Below, in pieces: positions 48,956 through 61,700 of a stretch of DNA of 64,000 bases. Position 1 is the stretch's first letter; each line of letters opens with the position of its first letter. The notes under the pieces are model-generated. The model searched no databases. It was not told the origin of the DNA and worked only from the letters and a program-made list of their open reading frames with translations. The translations under genes and the position numbers were made by a program. The stretch comes from Dichotomocladium elegans. Lineage: Eukaryota > Mucoromycota > Mucoromycetes > Mucorales > Lichtheimiaceae. The DNA is taken from NCBI GenBank assembly GCA_025716815.1, contig JAIXMN010000019.1, positions 372,001 through 436,000 on the forward strand, in the 5' to 3' direction.

Positions 48956-50412
48956 CTCTCTCCCCCCCCCCAAAAATTCCAGGGACTGTTTAAGATGGTG
49001 AGCAACAGAGCGAGAGAGAGTGTGTGTATATGTGGCCTGATGATGAAAAGCACCAAAAAATTTTTGATGCCTCGATGACAGCATCAATTCCCGCGCAACT
49101 CAACCCAAATCCCCGAACCCATCTCACGATCGCCCTCGAAAATTGCATAATCCTCCTCCTCATCATTCACCGTTGCTGTTGCGAGAGAAGGCCGCTATCA
49201 TGTCCCTTGGTCCTCGCACCAGGACGCACCGGAAAAGGAGTGCAACACGTGAGTGACTCACTGTTTGCCACCCTTGTACAAAGAAACTCTCACTCTTGGG
49301 CTTTATCTTATTTGCCTTATCGGAGATAGCAGAAGCTCCTTCTTGGGGGGTGGAGGAAGGGAGCGGATGGAAAAGAGAGAGTGTGTGTGACTTGCTGCAT
49401 AACTGGCCATGATAAGATGATTTCACCCAATCAAGATACAATATTGGGGTGGTCCGTTCCTCCCTTTCCGCCTTTCCGTAACCCATCAAGCAAACCGGCG
49501 TTTCGTCAAAGATGCATCATCTACTTTACTCTCCCCTGCTCAAGAAGGCGTACACGTACACCCATGAAGAATGCGCTCGTTTATTGACCACAGTTACCGG
49601 AGAGGGGAGATGATGGATAGAAAGAAGAAAGAAAATTTTTGGGGGGGAGGAGTAGTAGATTGGGGAACCGCGCAACGCAAAAATTTGGAATCCTAAAATT
49701 TTTTTTTCTCTGTGCGCGCGGGGAGGCAATCATCATGCAAACGGATGGTGCTGTTATTGGCGCCAGAAAAATTTTCATTTGTATTTAGCCTGCTTTTCTT
49801 TTCTTTATCGTCAACGTCATTTATTTGCTGCACCTACACTTTTTTTTTCTAGCAAACTCTTTTGTTTGCAAGGACATTGATGCAGTCGTCAAATCAGTAA
49901 TTCTTTCGAAATAAGCGATTCCATGCTCTCTGCTTGTCCTACTGAGCTATTTTTTCTTTCTATCCACCCCCTGCGCTCTCCCATCTGATAACGAGCTCAT
50001 CATCCTGTCCCTGAATGACGCCGCGCGACCTTTCCTCTTGTTTCCATAGGCTTCTTCCATGTCGCGTAATTCTCCCCCCCCTGTGTACAACCCACAATGA
50101 TATCATTCCTCCTCCGATGGTTACTCTGTGTTCTAGACGCCCACCATTTCATAGATCGGCGACGGGCATAAATCTGCGGTGATTTATTTTAGCGTCCCAC
50201 AGCAGTTTTTCCATACCCATGATGTCGAGCAGGCGCATCATAAAAAGAAGACCCTGGCTGCCTTCCCCCACCCCGTCTCGTCATCGTACTCGCAAAAAGG
50301 GAGATTTAATGCTAATCCTTGCACGAGAGATGGTTGTGCCGATGAGAGGCTGAGAGTGAGAGAAATATGTGGAGAGGGCATGTACATTCTACAGATATCA
50401 ACAACCTCTATT
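48956..50412. other. spacer, 1.5 kb
   Basis: No gene recognised. Holds the rest of the copy B promoter at the left and the NMA111 3' end at the right. Poly-T and poly-C runs near 48961-48970 and 49690-49710. Confidence 0.5.
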
Positions 50413-53336
50413 TCAGCGCTGCTGAAGCAACTGCCACCCAGATGACGCGTCCTTTTGGACAGACCAGGTTGGCCAATAATGGCGATCAATGCGCAAGATG
50501 CTCATGCTGGTGATATTATCCTTGGACACATGCGTCACTCGGACAAATTCATTCGCTTCGAGTTGAACAGCAGCTTCAAGGAACGATGTCAGGGTAGGGA
50601 CAGGCAGCCGGTCCATGGCTGTGATCCATATACCTGCCTTGAGGACCATCTGCGCAGGCGAGCCATGCAGACAGCACGACACGTAAACACCATGCGGTAC
50701 TTGTTCTCCGCACACCTGTTCCGTCGCTGCCAGATGCGGTTCCTGGACCAGAAGACCTTGCCATCCTACCACTGCTGTTGTCCCATGACCGTCGTGCATG
50801 GTGGTGGGTACCTGCTCTAACTGAAGGACTGCATTTTCGCGGAAGACAGCCTACACGTTTGAAGAAAGAGGATTATCAAACTTTCTTCGGCGGACTAAGG
50901 GAAAGCAAAACTTACCATTGATACAGTCGGACCGGAAATAGAAGACACCAGATCAGCCAGTCCGGAGACCGGTTGGTCATTGATCCGCAAGACAATATCA
51001 CCCACCTTAAGCTGGTTGGTATGCCCCACATCAGGTCGCATTATGTCCATCACATAGAGCACCTTGGACTGCTCAGCGCTATTCAGATCTGTTTCTTCCA
51101 ACCCCAGCTGGCGCGCATGCGCCAACTGCATGGTCCAAAACTCGATATCCAGGTGCCACACGGCACTTTCCAGAGGGGCAACATAACAGGTTAGCAGCCC
51201 GGCCATGGCACGTCTTGGTTGAAGACACAACGAATCCTCGCCGGTCTCAAAAGTCATCCACAGCGCCACGACATCAACGACGTTGCTGCTGTGACCGCTG
51301 TCGATAGCGAGCAGACCGCCCTGGCCGTTGACGACCGGGTCATCGATATAGATTGCCTCGACATTGATGGCTCGATAACGCGGTACTCTGCATGCATGCG
51401 TACGCACATTCTTAACCGATGCCACAGTCGCCATGGCGTGCTTGACATCATTGTTACCGTCGAGTCCAACGTAGTGGACGCGATCACCGGGTCCGTGGCT
51501 GCAGCAGGTAGGTGTGTGGTTATCAAGATGGGCGTAGTAGACCTGGTCGTCCGGCACGCTGTCAAATGCCAAGACGACATAGTTGTGATAGGGATGTAAG
51601 AACACGGGGCGCGCAGGCACCGTGACCTTGTGTCTGAATGTGAGCATGACAGAGCACATGGCAGTCGGGACCGTGTCTCGGTCACAGACCACACGGGGTG
51701 GATCAAGCGACACAATTACGCCCGCACCGTATGCGTGCGATGTCTGGATACCGTCAATTACAAACGGTGGATAACAGTCGACCGCCACGATGCATGTTTT
51801 GAGGGCTCGGATAGAATCCGCTGCCCGGTAGTTCCGGCGTGAGGGGACACAAGGAGGCGAAGGTGGCAGGAGAGGCGGTGCAACTGTGGGAACACTTTCG
51901 TATTCCCACCATCCGGTGATATCTATGCATGAGTGGTTAATACAACCAGGCGATCGTATGTGTAGATAGGTCTGTGGGCGATTTTAGTTGGTACCGTTCC
52001 GTGTAGCCAAATGCGTCTGGTGCCAACGTCGGTCCATATGAAGGATCATGACCCGCTCCTTTCGCGAGGTGAGAGAATAGTACCGAATTGGCACATGTGC
52101 ACCGCTTGGCACCTGCTGAACGATGCGCACAAAGCTATCAAGCGTCGTCACAGGGCAGTTGTTGAATGCAGTGACTATGGACTGTCGTCCGCAGGAGGCA
52201 GTACCGAGGATCGCACCCGCAGAGGCGACATACACCCCTTGGTGCATACCTATCCCGAAGGTGCGTGCAATCTGGTAGGATATATCGTGGACAATTCCGC
52301 CGCCAAGTTCGAGGTATTTGCTGGGTGTAAGATGATGCAGGTTTTGGACGCGCAGTGTAAGCGAAACGAGGTCACCGTGGCGGAGAACAATCACCTGGAG
52401 CAGCTCATTGACATGTTCATCCAGAATCGATTCGAGGCTCACAAAATCAACAATGATTGATCCATGCACTTGCCAGAGAATGTCACCTGGCTCGAGTAAA
52501 GAAGGACCACTGCTCCTACTCGTGCTGGACACCACCAGCATACCGCGTTGACCGTCCCTGCTGAGCTGATCATCGAGAGTCTTCGGGAGCCCCAATTGCC
52601 GGAGTGTGTGGAGCGATGTGTGCGCAAAATCTGTCTGCAATGTGCCGCGGTGCACGGGCTTTCCAACCAGCAGCCGGTCGAGGCAATGCTTCACCCGGTG
52701 CAGCGGCAAGTAAAAGGCGCTGTTCTTTGTATTGCCGCCACAGTTCAGACCAATGGCTCGTCCCTGCAGGTCTAGCACCGGACTCCCACTAGACCCAGCA
52801 AACGTCCCGGAGGACGCCTGCATATAGAACGTATTGAAATCGTTGTATTTTCCCTGGCCATACACCGGCGCTTCACGGCGGAGGTTGGCCAACGTGCCTG
52901 ACAGGATACTGAATTTCTCGCCGCCATTGTTCCTATCTTATTGATCAGATGTGTACGTTTCGGCCAGGTTTTACTGTAAGTACCCCACCACACGGATTTC
53001 CTGCCCTACATGAGCCCCATCGGGAGCCAAAGGAATGCTGGGGATATTCAGGTGTTGCACATCTATCGGGTGGTAGGCAAAGAAGCCAAAATCATGGATC
53101 GGATCGCGATACACGGGCCTAATGACAATCTCTTCATCATTTGCAAAGACGGCCTGTGCAACCACCGGGCCTGCACCAACAACGTGTCGGTTGGAGAGAA
53201 TCAGGCCGGGTGAAACAACAAAGCCCGTAGCGGTGTACGCGCTGGGCGTGTCGGTGTCAAAGCTTCGTACCCGTGTTGCTTTGATTGTCGCAATGCTTTG
53301 GATACACTTCTCAACCGTATCTTGCCACTGTACCAT
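50413..53336 (-). CDS. NMA111: NMA111-type HtrA serine protease with PDZ domains
   Basis: Nuclear HtrA-family protease; in yeast Nma111 promotes apoptosis-like death and helps in heat tolerance. Four exons (53336-52984, 52932-51995, 51922-50916, 50850-50413) give 911 aa, near the yeast length of 997. The first protease domain keeps the triad: His in SNRHVVGAGP (about residue 51), Asp in DPIHDFGFF (82) and Ser in AGSSGSPV (about 167). PDZ-like segments follow (LEPGDILWQVHG, NQLKVGDIVLRINDQPVSG). A second, degenerate protease-like domain lies between them (RAADSIRALKTCIV to the QGGLLAID region), as in yeast. ATG 53336 is assumed; an alternative in-frame ATG at 53408 would lengthen the N-terminus. 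Confidence 0.92.
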
Positions 53337-54303
53337 CAGAAACGTAAAGTTGCCGAATGGACAAAGAGAGAGATATATATATATACACGGACCGAACCCA
53401 TAGTTCATTTCCCTTTCCTACAATTGCACGCGCCCATCCTATCATTTCAGAGACCCAACCCCTATTTGACCTGCATATCTGGCCGTTATTGGGTATATCT
53501 ATGGTCATATTATCGGCGGAAAAATGATAATACGCTATGCCTCTGCATGAAACCAACATACCGCTTGGTCCATTTTCCCTCCCTCCCACCCGCCTGCACA
53601 TAATGATATCACCCGTTTGAAGGAACAGGCTTGCAATGGGATTGACAGACAGAAAACAGTTGGCCATGCAAAGGGCAATTTACAGATGAATACATTGTCT
53701 TAGTATGCATTCACAAGCAATATTGGAGAATTTAAATAGGCTTCGTTGGGCCACCGTGCTTCGCGAGGAGCTCATTCGTTCAAAGGAGAAAAGGCTCTCG
53801 GATGTCGTCTCTTATTGAACATGATAAGTGTTCTATCCAAAGGACTGGTATTGATGGGTATGGTTTTCGTAATTGGATATCGTGTACTCTGCCGAGTGCA
53901 TTGCAAGGAGCCACCGAACGCTTGAACTGTAAAGAGAGTCAGAAAATCTTTTGGCTTCGAAGACGAACGTCTTATAGTATCATCATGGCCTTTTATTCTC
54001 CTTCTATCTAGTGTAAAGTCAACACGCTGTCAGGTTGAGAAGACAATCCTTGATTTTGTTCCTCCATTTCAAGATAAGGAAATTCTATTTCGCGGATTTT
54101 AAGCTGGTTACTATGTAGACTTCTTCTTGTTCGCGCTAGCTCTTCAAAAGATACATTCTGTATTGCATATGAATGGGCGTGGGTTCCAAAGCGAATAGCT
54201 TTCTGCTTCACAAGGACCATTGGTCGCTAAGTTTATGCCAGTATATATACGTTTGTGCATGCATATGTGTGCGTTCGTCCGGAGCACCACTAGTCCTGTT
54301 GCA
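53337..54303. other. spacer, 1.0 kb
   Basis: NMA111 promoter side plus the 3' end of the unknown 199-aa gene. (TA)n near 53373-53384. The frames at 53311-53667 and 53802-54011 are unsupported. Confidence 0.5.
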
Positions 54304-54903
54304 TTATCCAGATATCAGCTGTTGCGGGTCTAGCTGGAATCGCTGGCAAATGCCCTCGAGGACGCGCCACAAGTCCCAATAGCCGTAGACGGTGGCGATG
54401 CGGTACATTTCTTTGGCAATGGCACGAACACGATCATGCCCGCCAGGATGCTGAATAGCGTCCATCATTTCCATTGGAAGCCGGTCGGGCGCCAAGGGGT
54501 GGGGGAAGGGTTCCATCTGAGACGTCAGTGGACGCATGGTTGTTGCGCCGAAATCCACCCACTGCAGGGTAAGAGCGAAAGATGGATAACCGTGAGGACT
54601 AAGAATACCCAGGATGCCGCCGGCCGTACTTCGGAAGTCAAGGATGCCAAACGACTTGTTCTTAGCCATTGATTGGGACAAAAGCATCAAGAATTCACGC
54701 TCGGCCTGGGTGGCGGTGGACGCAGGTTCCAACAGTTGCTTTGCCCGAGTCGGATGATCACTGGGCGGTTTGGTGACAAAGAATGCCACCGAAAGAACAT
54801 CAGACGGCATTTGCCACGTTGAATCAAAAGCGGAGGAAGTAATAGTATCCGCAATGATCATCGGTGAATTATAGTGTCCAAATGTTAACGTGCATTGAGC
54901 CAT
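54304..54903 (-). CDS. uncharacterised 199-aa protein
   Basis: Not recognised. A single-exon frame from ATG 54903 (MAQCTLTFGHYNSPM) to a stop at 54304. The codon pattern and the even mix of hydrophobic strands and helices (SFGILDFRSTAGGILGILS, YPSFALTLQWVDFG, VRAIAKEMYRIATVYGYWDLW) look like a compact folded domain rather than noise. No signal peptide, transmembrane segment, metal motif or coiled coil. The frame extends upstream through a Lys/Phe-rich stretch to another start, which I judge less likely. It shares a 172-bp divergent promoter with the phosphatase inhibitor gene. Confidence 0.6.
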   Translation of the reverse strand: MAQCTLTFGHYNSPMIIADTITSSAFDSTWQMPSDVLSVAFFVTKPPSDHPTRAKQLLEPASTATQAEREFLMLLSQSMAKNKSFGILDFRSTAGGILGILSPHGYPSFALTLQWVDFGATTMRPLTSQMEPFPHPLAPDRLPMEMMDAIQHPGGHDRVRAIAKEMYRIATVYGYWDLWRVLEGICQRFQLDPQQLISG

Positions 54904-55075
54904 CGATGAAGGTTTTTTTTTTCTTTTTCTTTTTTGAAAAAAAAAAGAATTAGAAATCATTCGCAGCCTGTTTTCCATACCCACACGTATTAATAAACGT
55001 GCCACGTGAGTTAAAAATTGGGAGGGAAGGCCTGGTTTTTTCTTTCGTCATTATTCTCTTGCATAAGTGCCAACC

Positions 55076-55860
55076 ATGAGTGACGCACCATCTAAACCCA
55101 TTAAGGGTATTTTGAAGAAGCCCAGCCAGTCTGTTCAAGAAGCCTCAGAGACTAGGTATTGCAATGAGAGAATAGCGAGTTGGATTAGGATGAAAGAGCG
55201 GGCGCACGGCTTACAGGTTCAAACGAAAGACTCAAGTGGGACGAGGCTAACCTCGAAATGAACGAGGAGCAGAAGGATGCGACCATGAAGATTGATGAGC
55301 CCAAGACGCCCTATATACGCTACGACCCCGAGACAGATCAGGTGCTCAACATGGGAGGTAAAAAAAAATTCAAGGGGTGTTGCTGCTGCTTGACCACTCT
55401 TTCTCACGCACCCAAGACGTCCAACTGCGAAACGCCCATGATGAACCTGAGGATTTTACACTGGATACGGGCAATGAGTCTGACCGATCTAGCACCTCGA
55501 GCAGCAAGAAAGGTCGGCGCGTCTATCTTAGCGATGATGACTGGGACTCTGAGGGCGAAAGCAACGGCGAAGAAAGAGATGAAGAGGAAGGCAAGTAACT
55601 TAATGTCAAGAAGTTCAGCGTGGGAACCCTGCGGGGGGTCCTATCCAATATGATTATGTTTGATGCTAATAACAACGCCAGCCAAGAAACACCACGAAGA
55701 GTTTGCAAAGAAGCGAGCTCAGCATTACAATATGGGAAATGTTCTTCGACAGCGCCTGGATCAGTTTGAAGATGAGGAAGATGAGGATGACAATGACAGA
55801 CAGGCTCCTCCAGCGGTGCCAAAGATACCACAGCAGCATCTGGATAGAATGGAAGAATAA
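55076..55860 (+). CDS. protein phosphatase inhibitor 2 (Glc8/PPP1R2)
   Basis: Regulates the catalytic subunit of protein phosphatase 1. Four exons (55076-55155, 55230-55357, 55417-55590, 55682-55860) give 186 aa. The KGILK docking motif is near the start (PIKGILKKP). [16 protein letters not shown] and [18 protein letters not shown] follow; the KTPY Thr is the conserved kinase-regulated site. An acidic Ser stretch leads to the C-terminal [20 protein letters not shown] helix, where HYN is the active-site-blocking motif. The intron at 55591-55681 uses a GC donor (GCAAGT): the GT four bases downstream breaks the frame. Divergent from the 199-aa gene. Confidence 0.92.
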
Positions 55861-56910
55861 AGTACGCATATACGGATCTATCCTAAAATCATGTTTGTTG
55901 TGCCTCTCAATGTCGATCGCACTTGCCGATTCGGGCACAAAAGATAGGGGGAGAGAAAGTATGAGTATAGGCAAAACGAAGGATCCGTTTAGGCAATAAA
56001 GAAGATGGGAAGGGGTACTCTAATTGAGCGACAGAGTGCAGGCATCCGCTCTGAAGAGGCACAAATCCAATGTTTGTATTGTGCGAATCCAAATGTGCCT
56101 TGCGTTGATGTGTTTATCTTTTGCCCCTTGGCGCGGTTGATAATTTACTCCTATTCTGACCATCTCGAGACCAGTGTTTTCCGAGAAGTAGGCAAGGATA
56201 ATGAATAACTTACATACGTCCATGTAGCTATTTATATACGTCCTGAGCTGGTCTGTTCTATCGCAATACCCTATTAAGTGACAGCAGCAGCGAGCATAAA
56301 CAACATCAACGTAAAAAGGAGTGGGCTCATTTCCAAAGCGGGGGCACGCTCAGAAATGATATCTATTTTAATCTCATGTTGCGGATACGTAGAAAGGATC
56401 CAGATGGGCAAGTACGTATGCACCGAGTCGATCAAACTAAGTGCGGTGCAAGAGCGACAGAGTGAGTGAGCGAGCGAGCGAGCGAGCGAGAGGAAGGAAT
56501 AGCGCCATGGGCAGATGCCTTTTAAAGGCAGAGAGAAAGAACTTGTTCTTTGCCATTTTAGAATATCCCTGGGAATAACGACCTCGCCTTCTTTGATGGA
56601 CGCGCCTCGTGTTACGGACTCTCTCACTCGCCACCGGCTTTGATCGATGGGATCTAATTTGGGCAAAGTGTTCTTTGGTCCCTCCTCCCTAGAACCCACT
56701 TAATATCTCTATCATGCATATTGCCAATGGCAGGGAAGTATCACATCTATTGACAGCAAACCCAATGGGATTCTCATAAATACCCCCTCTTCGTCTTCGG
56801 CCACCATTTTCTTTCGCTCAACTCTTCCTTCCTTTCGTCTCACGCCTTTTGCTCGCTCGCTCGCTCTTTACTCTCTCTTCATCCACGTTCCTTTTCTTTT
56901 CCTCCATACC
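55861..56910. other. spacer and Msn2/4-like leader
   Basis: No gene seen. A GAGC tetranucleotide run lies at 56462-56491 and its complement GCTC at 56851-56866, just upstream of the zinc-finger gene. Confidence 0.5.
56462..56491. repeat. (GAGC)n microsatellite
   Basis: Same tetranucleotide motif as at the GPCR 5' end, here intergenic. Confidence 0.9.
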
Positions 56911-57908
56911 ATGTCGTCCCCCCCTTGTGTTCGCTCTTCTTTCCAACCGTCTTGCTCGTCCGCTACCTCAATGGACACACTCTTCCCATCACCCTACCAA
57001 CACCACCCTTACTCCCGCCGCTTCAGCTACGCCGAAATGCTGTCGTCGTCTAATACGCCCTCAACAGCCGATATAATGATGGATCCATCGCCGTATATCT
57101 TGAACACAAACTCATCAACACCGTCCTCTTACAGTAGCAGCAACAACTCACCCTCGAGCAGTGAGGATTCGTTGTTGCTTGATCCTACCGCTGCCGTGAT
57201 GACCCCCTTTTTTTCACCCATCCATCCGCTGTCCTCCCAACACCACCACAGACACTCGATCGCCAACCCCATGATGACCTTTCCTTTGAGCTTCTACCAG
57301 AATGGCAGCACTGACCCCATGGTCATGGCGCCCACGTCAACGTCTGTACTGCCTCCGCGTCACCACTCGTTCAGCCATCCTCCCACGTCTTCAGAAGAGT
57401 TTGGCTTCGCGTCGTGCTCGCCACTGTCTGTGACCGAAAAGCGGAAGTCAGCATCCTCAGGCGAGAAAAAAGCGCCGCGCTCTCGTGGCCGCCGCGTGTC
57501 CAGTATTCCGTCGCCGACAGCGGGTGCCCGCATGTTTACCTGCACCACCGATGGCTGTGGTAAAGTGTTCAAGCGGTCCGAACATCTCAAGCGCCACATC
57601 CGGTCTATTCATACTCTTGAGAAACGTAAGTGAGGGCAAAGAGAGCGCGTAGCTGGGACACGAGAGCGATACTGAAAACATGATCTATCACCTTAGCCTT
57701 TGAATGCCCCTACCAGAGCTGTAGCAAGCGGTTCTCGCGTTCGGACAACCTGAACCAGCACATCCGCATCCACCGACATAGTACCACGAGCGCAAGCAGC
57801 AAGGAACAGGTCTCCAGCAAATCTTCGCCTTCGCTCACCACTGGCCCAGTGTCGGATATCCTGTCGGCAGCACCGACGGCCGCTAGCTTTGTCACCGGCT
57901 ACCTATGA
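56911..57908 (+). CDS. C2H2 zinc-finger factor, Msn2/4-like
   Basis: Two exons (56911-57625, 57697-57908) give 308 aa. A Ser/Thr/His/Pro-rich N-terminus of about 205 residues, with a basic KRKSASSGEKKAPRSRGRR patch, precedes two fingers. Finger 1 is FTCTTDGCGKVFKRSEHLKRH, split by an intron just after HTLEK. Finger 2 is FECPYQSCSKRFSRSDNLNQH. The recognition helices KRSEHLKRH and SRSDNLNQH match those of yeast Msn2/4 and predict binding to STRE-like AGGGG. A short Ser/Thr-rich tail follows. It is likely a stress-response transcription factor; orthology among C2H2 factors is not certain. Confidence 0.85.
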
Positions 57909-58768
57909 ACAGTAAACATTCCATTCACCTTTAATTCATTACCTTTCCCGTCACAAACCTCCATCCGCCCCCTATGTAATAAGCCATTCACCTTCTTCCT
58001 TTCTATCTTCTTTTCTCCATCATTGCGAGAGAATGAGGATATAGAGCAGCTGTGTCGATTGAACAATAAGGACTCAAAGCGTGTCGTCTGACGTTGATTG
58101 TCTGGACGACATTTGTCTCTTGTTTTATCACACATGCTCATATCCCCTCTACACAAGGAAAAAAAATTTACCACCACCGCATTTCTGATATGAAGAAAAG
58201 TCAATACCCAACCCCTTCTTAAAACTTTTATCTTATTCCGATTGCAAAACCATTCACACATCACATATACTCGCTGATGCTCGTTATGTATAGCCCTTTT
58301 CTAAGTACAAGACCAAAATAAATCAACTGAGAGCACGAATTCAATATTGCTCAAAGAAGTATAAAGATGAATTCTCCTTAAAATTCCACCCAGTGCTGAA
58401 CAACCAAGGTTCCTAATCTCATTGAATGCTGCTACACAAAAGGGAGTGTATGGTAATACTTGGGCGAGAAGGAAAGAGGATGAAGGTACCTGTATAGCAT
58501 CATTTTGCTGAGTACCTCTTTCTATGTGGCACTCGTTTCACGAATGCGCGGTTTCTGCCAGCGTACAACACGGCTCACTATTTGACTTACTGGAAACAAA
58601 GAATTGTCTATACAGGGGAATCACATCTCATGCAGTAATAAGGTATAAACCTATCGACTCTGAGTTTGAATAGGCGTCATAGGTGGGAAGACGCTATTGT
58701 ACAACGTGATCCTGTGCTTTTTTTCTGCGTCATAATGGACAAGGCAAGCACAATCGTCTCCGAGCATA
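57909..58768. other. spacer, 0.9 kb
   Basis: Zinc-finger 3' region and NRDE2 promoter. No gene seen. The minus frame 58677-59078 overlaps NRDE2 exon 1 antisense and is not supported. Confidence 0.5.
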
Positions 58769-61700
58769 ATGCGAATGCGTCGCATCCGTAGCTCATTTTC
58801 TTATTTTTTCTTCTCTTTTCAGCGGCCGTTGCTTCCACCTCAGCCTCGTACCTTCTCAACCGCACCCGATCCGAACGATTCCGGTCTTTCGATACCATCG
58901 TTCTCAAGCGCGCCCGATCTCTCAGGTTCGAGCTTTTGCCCCCGTTTGGGGAATCCCTTTTGCTTTTCTCAATGTCGCTCATGGCGTGCTCGGAACCCCC
59001 GCTTTGAATAGATATCATCAACGACCGTGGCAGCGATGGCGGTGGACGGAAATCAAAAAAGCATAAACGTGAACGCAAGCGATCGTCAAGTCCACCGTCG
59101 CACCGCCGATCGCCAAGCCCATCTTCCCGACGACGCCGATCGCGGAGCCCGTCCTACCATAGAAGCAGCTCAAGGCGTCACCGATCCCGTGAGGTAAAAT
59201 AGGGCACATGCTTGCTTAAAGGGATAATAAAAATCGCTGATATCAATGCGTGAAATAGTCTGAACGGCGACGACGACGACACAGGCGATCGCCTTCGCCG
59301 CCCCATTACAGGTAAATATGCAGTGTGTGTCTCTCCCTCTCTCTTTCGTTCGATGCATATGTATAATCCCATTTTCAACACAGTGGGCAACTCGACACAG
59401 GTCTTACATTCGTTATTGACAAACGTGGCGATCCAGATAATCTGACTTTTGGCGAGAATCACTCGTACAAGGCACCAAGCTTCCAACGCTCGGGTGGTAA
59501 TTAAGTCGAGAGCGAATTTCGGTCAAAGGGTGCGATTTGATGCTAAATACGCTTGCATATGTCTAGGTGGTCAGATCATCGGTCTGCCTTCTAATCTAAG
59601 GATAGACTTAAGCAGAGCAAAATCATCCAATGTTCTTTCCATCATTCCCGTAGGCTCAAAAAAGAAAAGGATCCGGTACACAGACCCGGAATATTCCTGG
59701 AAAGAGTCGGACAAGGCAATGAAACGGTGAGTTGATATATTCACCCTCACTTGTACACCGAGGACTCCCGACAAAGAGGCTAATATTTGCGCGTGCCTGT
59801 CCATGTGGACTTCGTAAGCATCCGTATTAAACCAAAGTTAGACCATACTTCGGACTCATTTTCAGATGGCGCTGGGTTTATTACGCTCCAGCAAGAAAGA
59901 GAGCACCGAAAAAAACGTAAAGACCTCGCTGATGAGGCCATATCAAGTGGCGTAGATTATCGAAGCATCGAGGGGCCAAAGGCACGCGATGAAGAGGAAG
60001 CAGAATCGGATGAAGACGATGACAGCGAGGGCGAGAGTTTTGATGAATATGTGCGCAGGCGTACCATCGAGTCAAATCGCCATTTGGATACGGTGAGCTT
60101 TTGCAATAAACGACATGCAAGAGACGCAAGGTCTGACAAAGCTCATGTCGAGCTGTAGCATCCCCACGACGTCGACGCATGGCTTGCATTTATTGAATTC
60201 CAAGATGAAGCAGCTAAGGGATTGAACACAGGCTCAGATAGCAAGATTGGCCGATCCAAAGCGAACAAAGCGAGCTTAAACGAGGTCAAGATGAGCATCT
60301 TTGAAAAAGCTTTGGAACATAATCCAAATGATGAAAAATTATTGCTTGCATACTTGGAAAGCGGCGAGCAAACATGGGAGTATGTTTTCATGAATCGCTT
60401 TGTTTCATGTGCTGTCTGTTATGCATGTATGCTAATCTGACCTGGTATATAGTACATTAACTTTGCTGCGTGAATGGGATAAGGCGCTGAAAAAGAATCC
60501 GGAATCAATTCGGTTATGGGCGGACTATATCAATCTGCGCCAGACCAACTTTGCTAGTTTCTCGTTTACGCAGTGCATCAAGGTCTTTGAGGACTGCATC
60601 CTGACGCTCAATCGGATGGCCCGTCGACTGCAACGGTCACGGAAAGAGGAAGACAACCTCGAAGGTAGAGAGAACTTGAGTGTATATTTCGAAGAAGAGC
60701 TGAACCTATTCTTTTATAGCCAGAGAAAGCATCGAGTCCATCATGGTGTACATATTTCTCCGGGCATGTTTGTTTATGAAGCAGTCAGGCTATCAAGAGC
60801 GTGCGTTTGGGAGTCTACAAGCGCTGGTGGAATTCACATTATTTCAGCCTCCTGAATTTCGAACTTCAGAAGATGTGTCTTTTGGAGACATGATTGAGGC
60901 ATTTTGCGAGTTTTGGGATACAGAAGTGCCTCGGTTTGGGGAACAGGTATGTACATTTTCAGGGATATTTTGCCAGAACATTTTCATATTGATAAATTGG
61001 TTTAGAATGCAAAAGGATGGCGCGAGTACTACAAGACTAAAAAAGGTAAGACGCTATCGCTTGCTTCTAATGATGGTTTGCTAAAGGCATGTCTATTTAG
61101 CTGAAACAACAGAAGACTCGAGAACAAATGTACCAGGGGTTGACGATCAGCCAGACTGTAATGCACAAATATATACTCTACCAGGCTTATTTACTATGAC
61201 TCACTCGTAATTATTCTAAAGTATTTAGCTTGCAAGATTGGGTTCGATGGGAGCAATCTCGAGAAAGCAAAAACCGGATGCCTTCCCGGATGTCGAGTAC
61301 GTATATATGACCATGAGCGGTCTCTATGTGTTTGTCATATGTTACAGAGCTTTTAACTTGCAAAATATACATAAGTTATCGACCCAAATATTATCGACCA
61401 AGATCCGTATGTCGTAACCCTTGCGGATGATATCCGGGATCTCATGTTCGATGTTACAACCCATGAAGCACGACAAGCGCTAATCTATAGCATATTCGTC
61501 TTCCTTGGACTTCCCTTTACGCCTCCAGGAGTTGGAACAAACACTCACTTTTGCATCGATACATTTACTCACAATGAAATGAAACTCCCGCGTTTCTGGC
61601 CACCGCTCCCTGTCTCAGAAAAATCATTACATATCACTTACGTCGACGGAATTGCCATGGAACCTGAGCATGTGGTGGAAGATAAGAATATCTTCGATTA

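Noticed and set aside
58677..59078. A 133-codon minus frame starting in a charged, plausible-looking stretch
   Set aside because: Antisense to NRDE2 exons 1-2, whose IPSFSSAPDLS start joins in phase to the Arg/Ser region. The antisense charge is a by-product of that composition.
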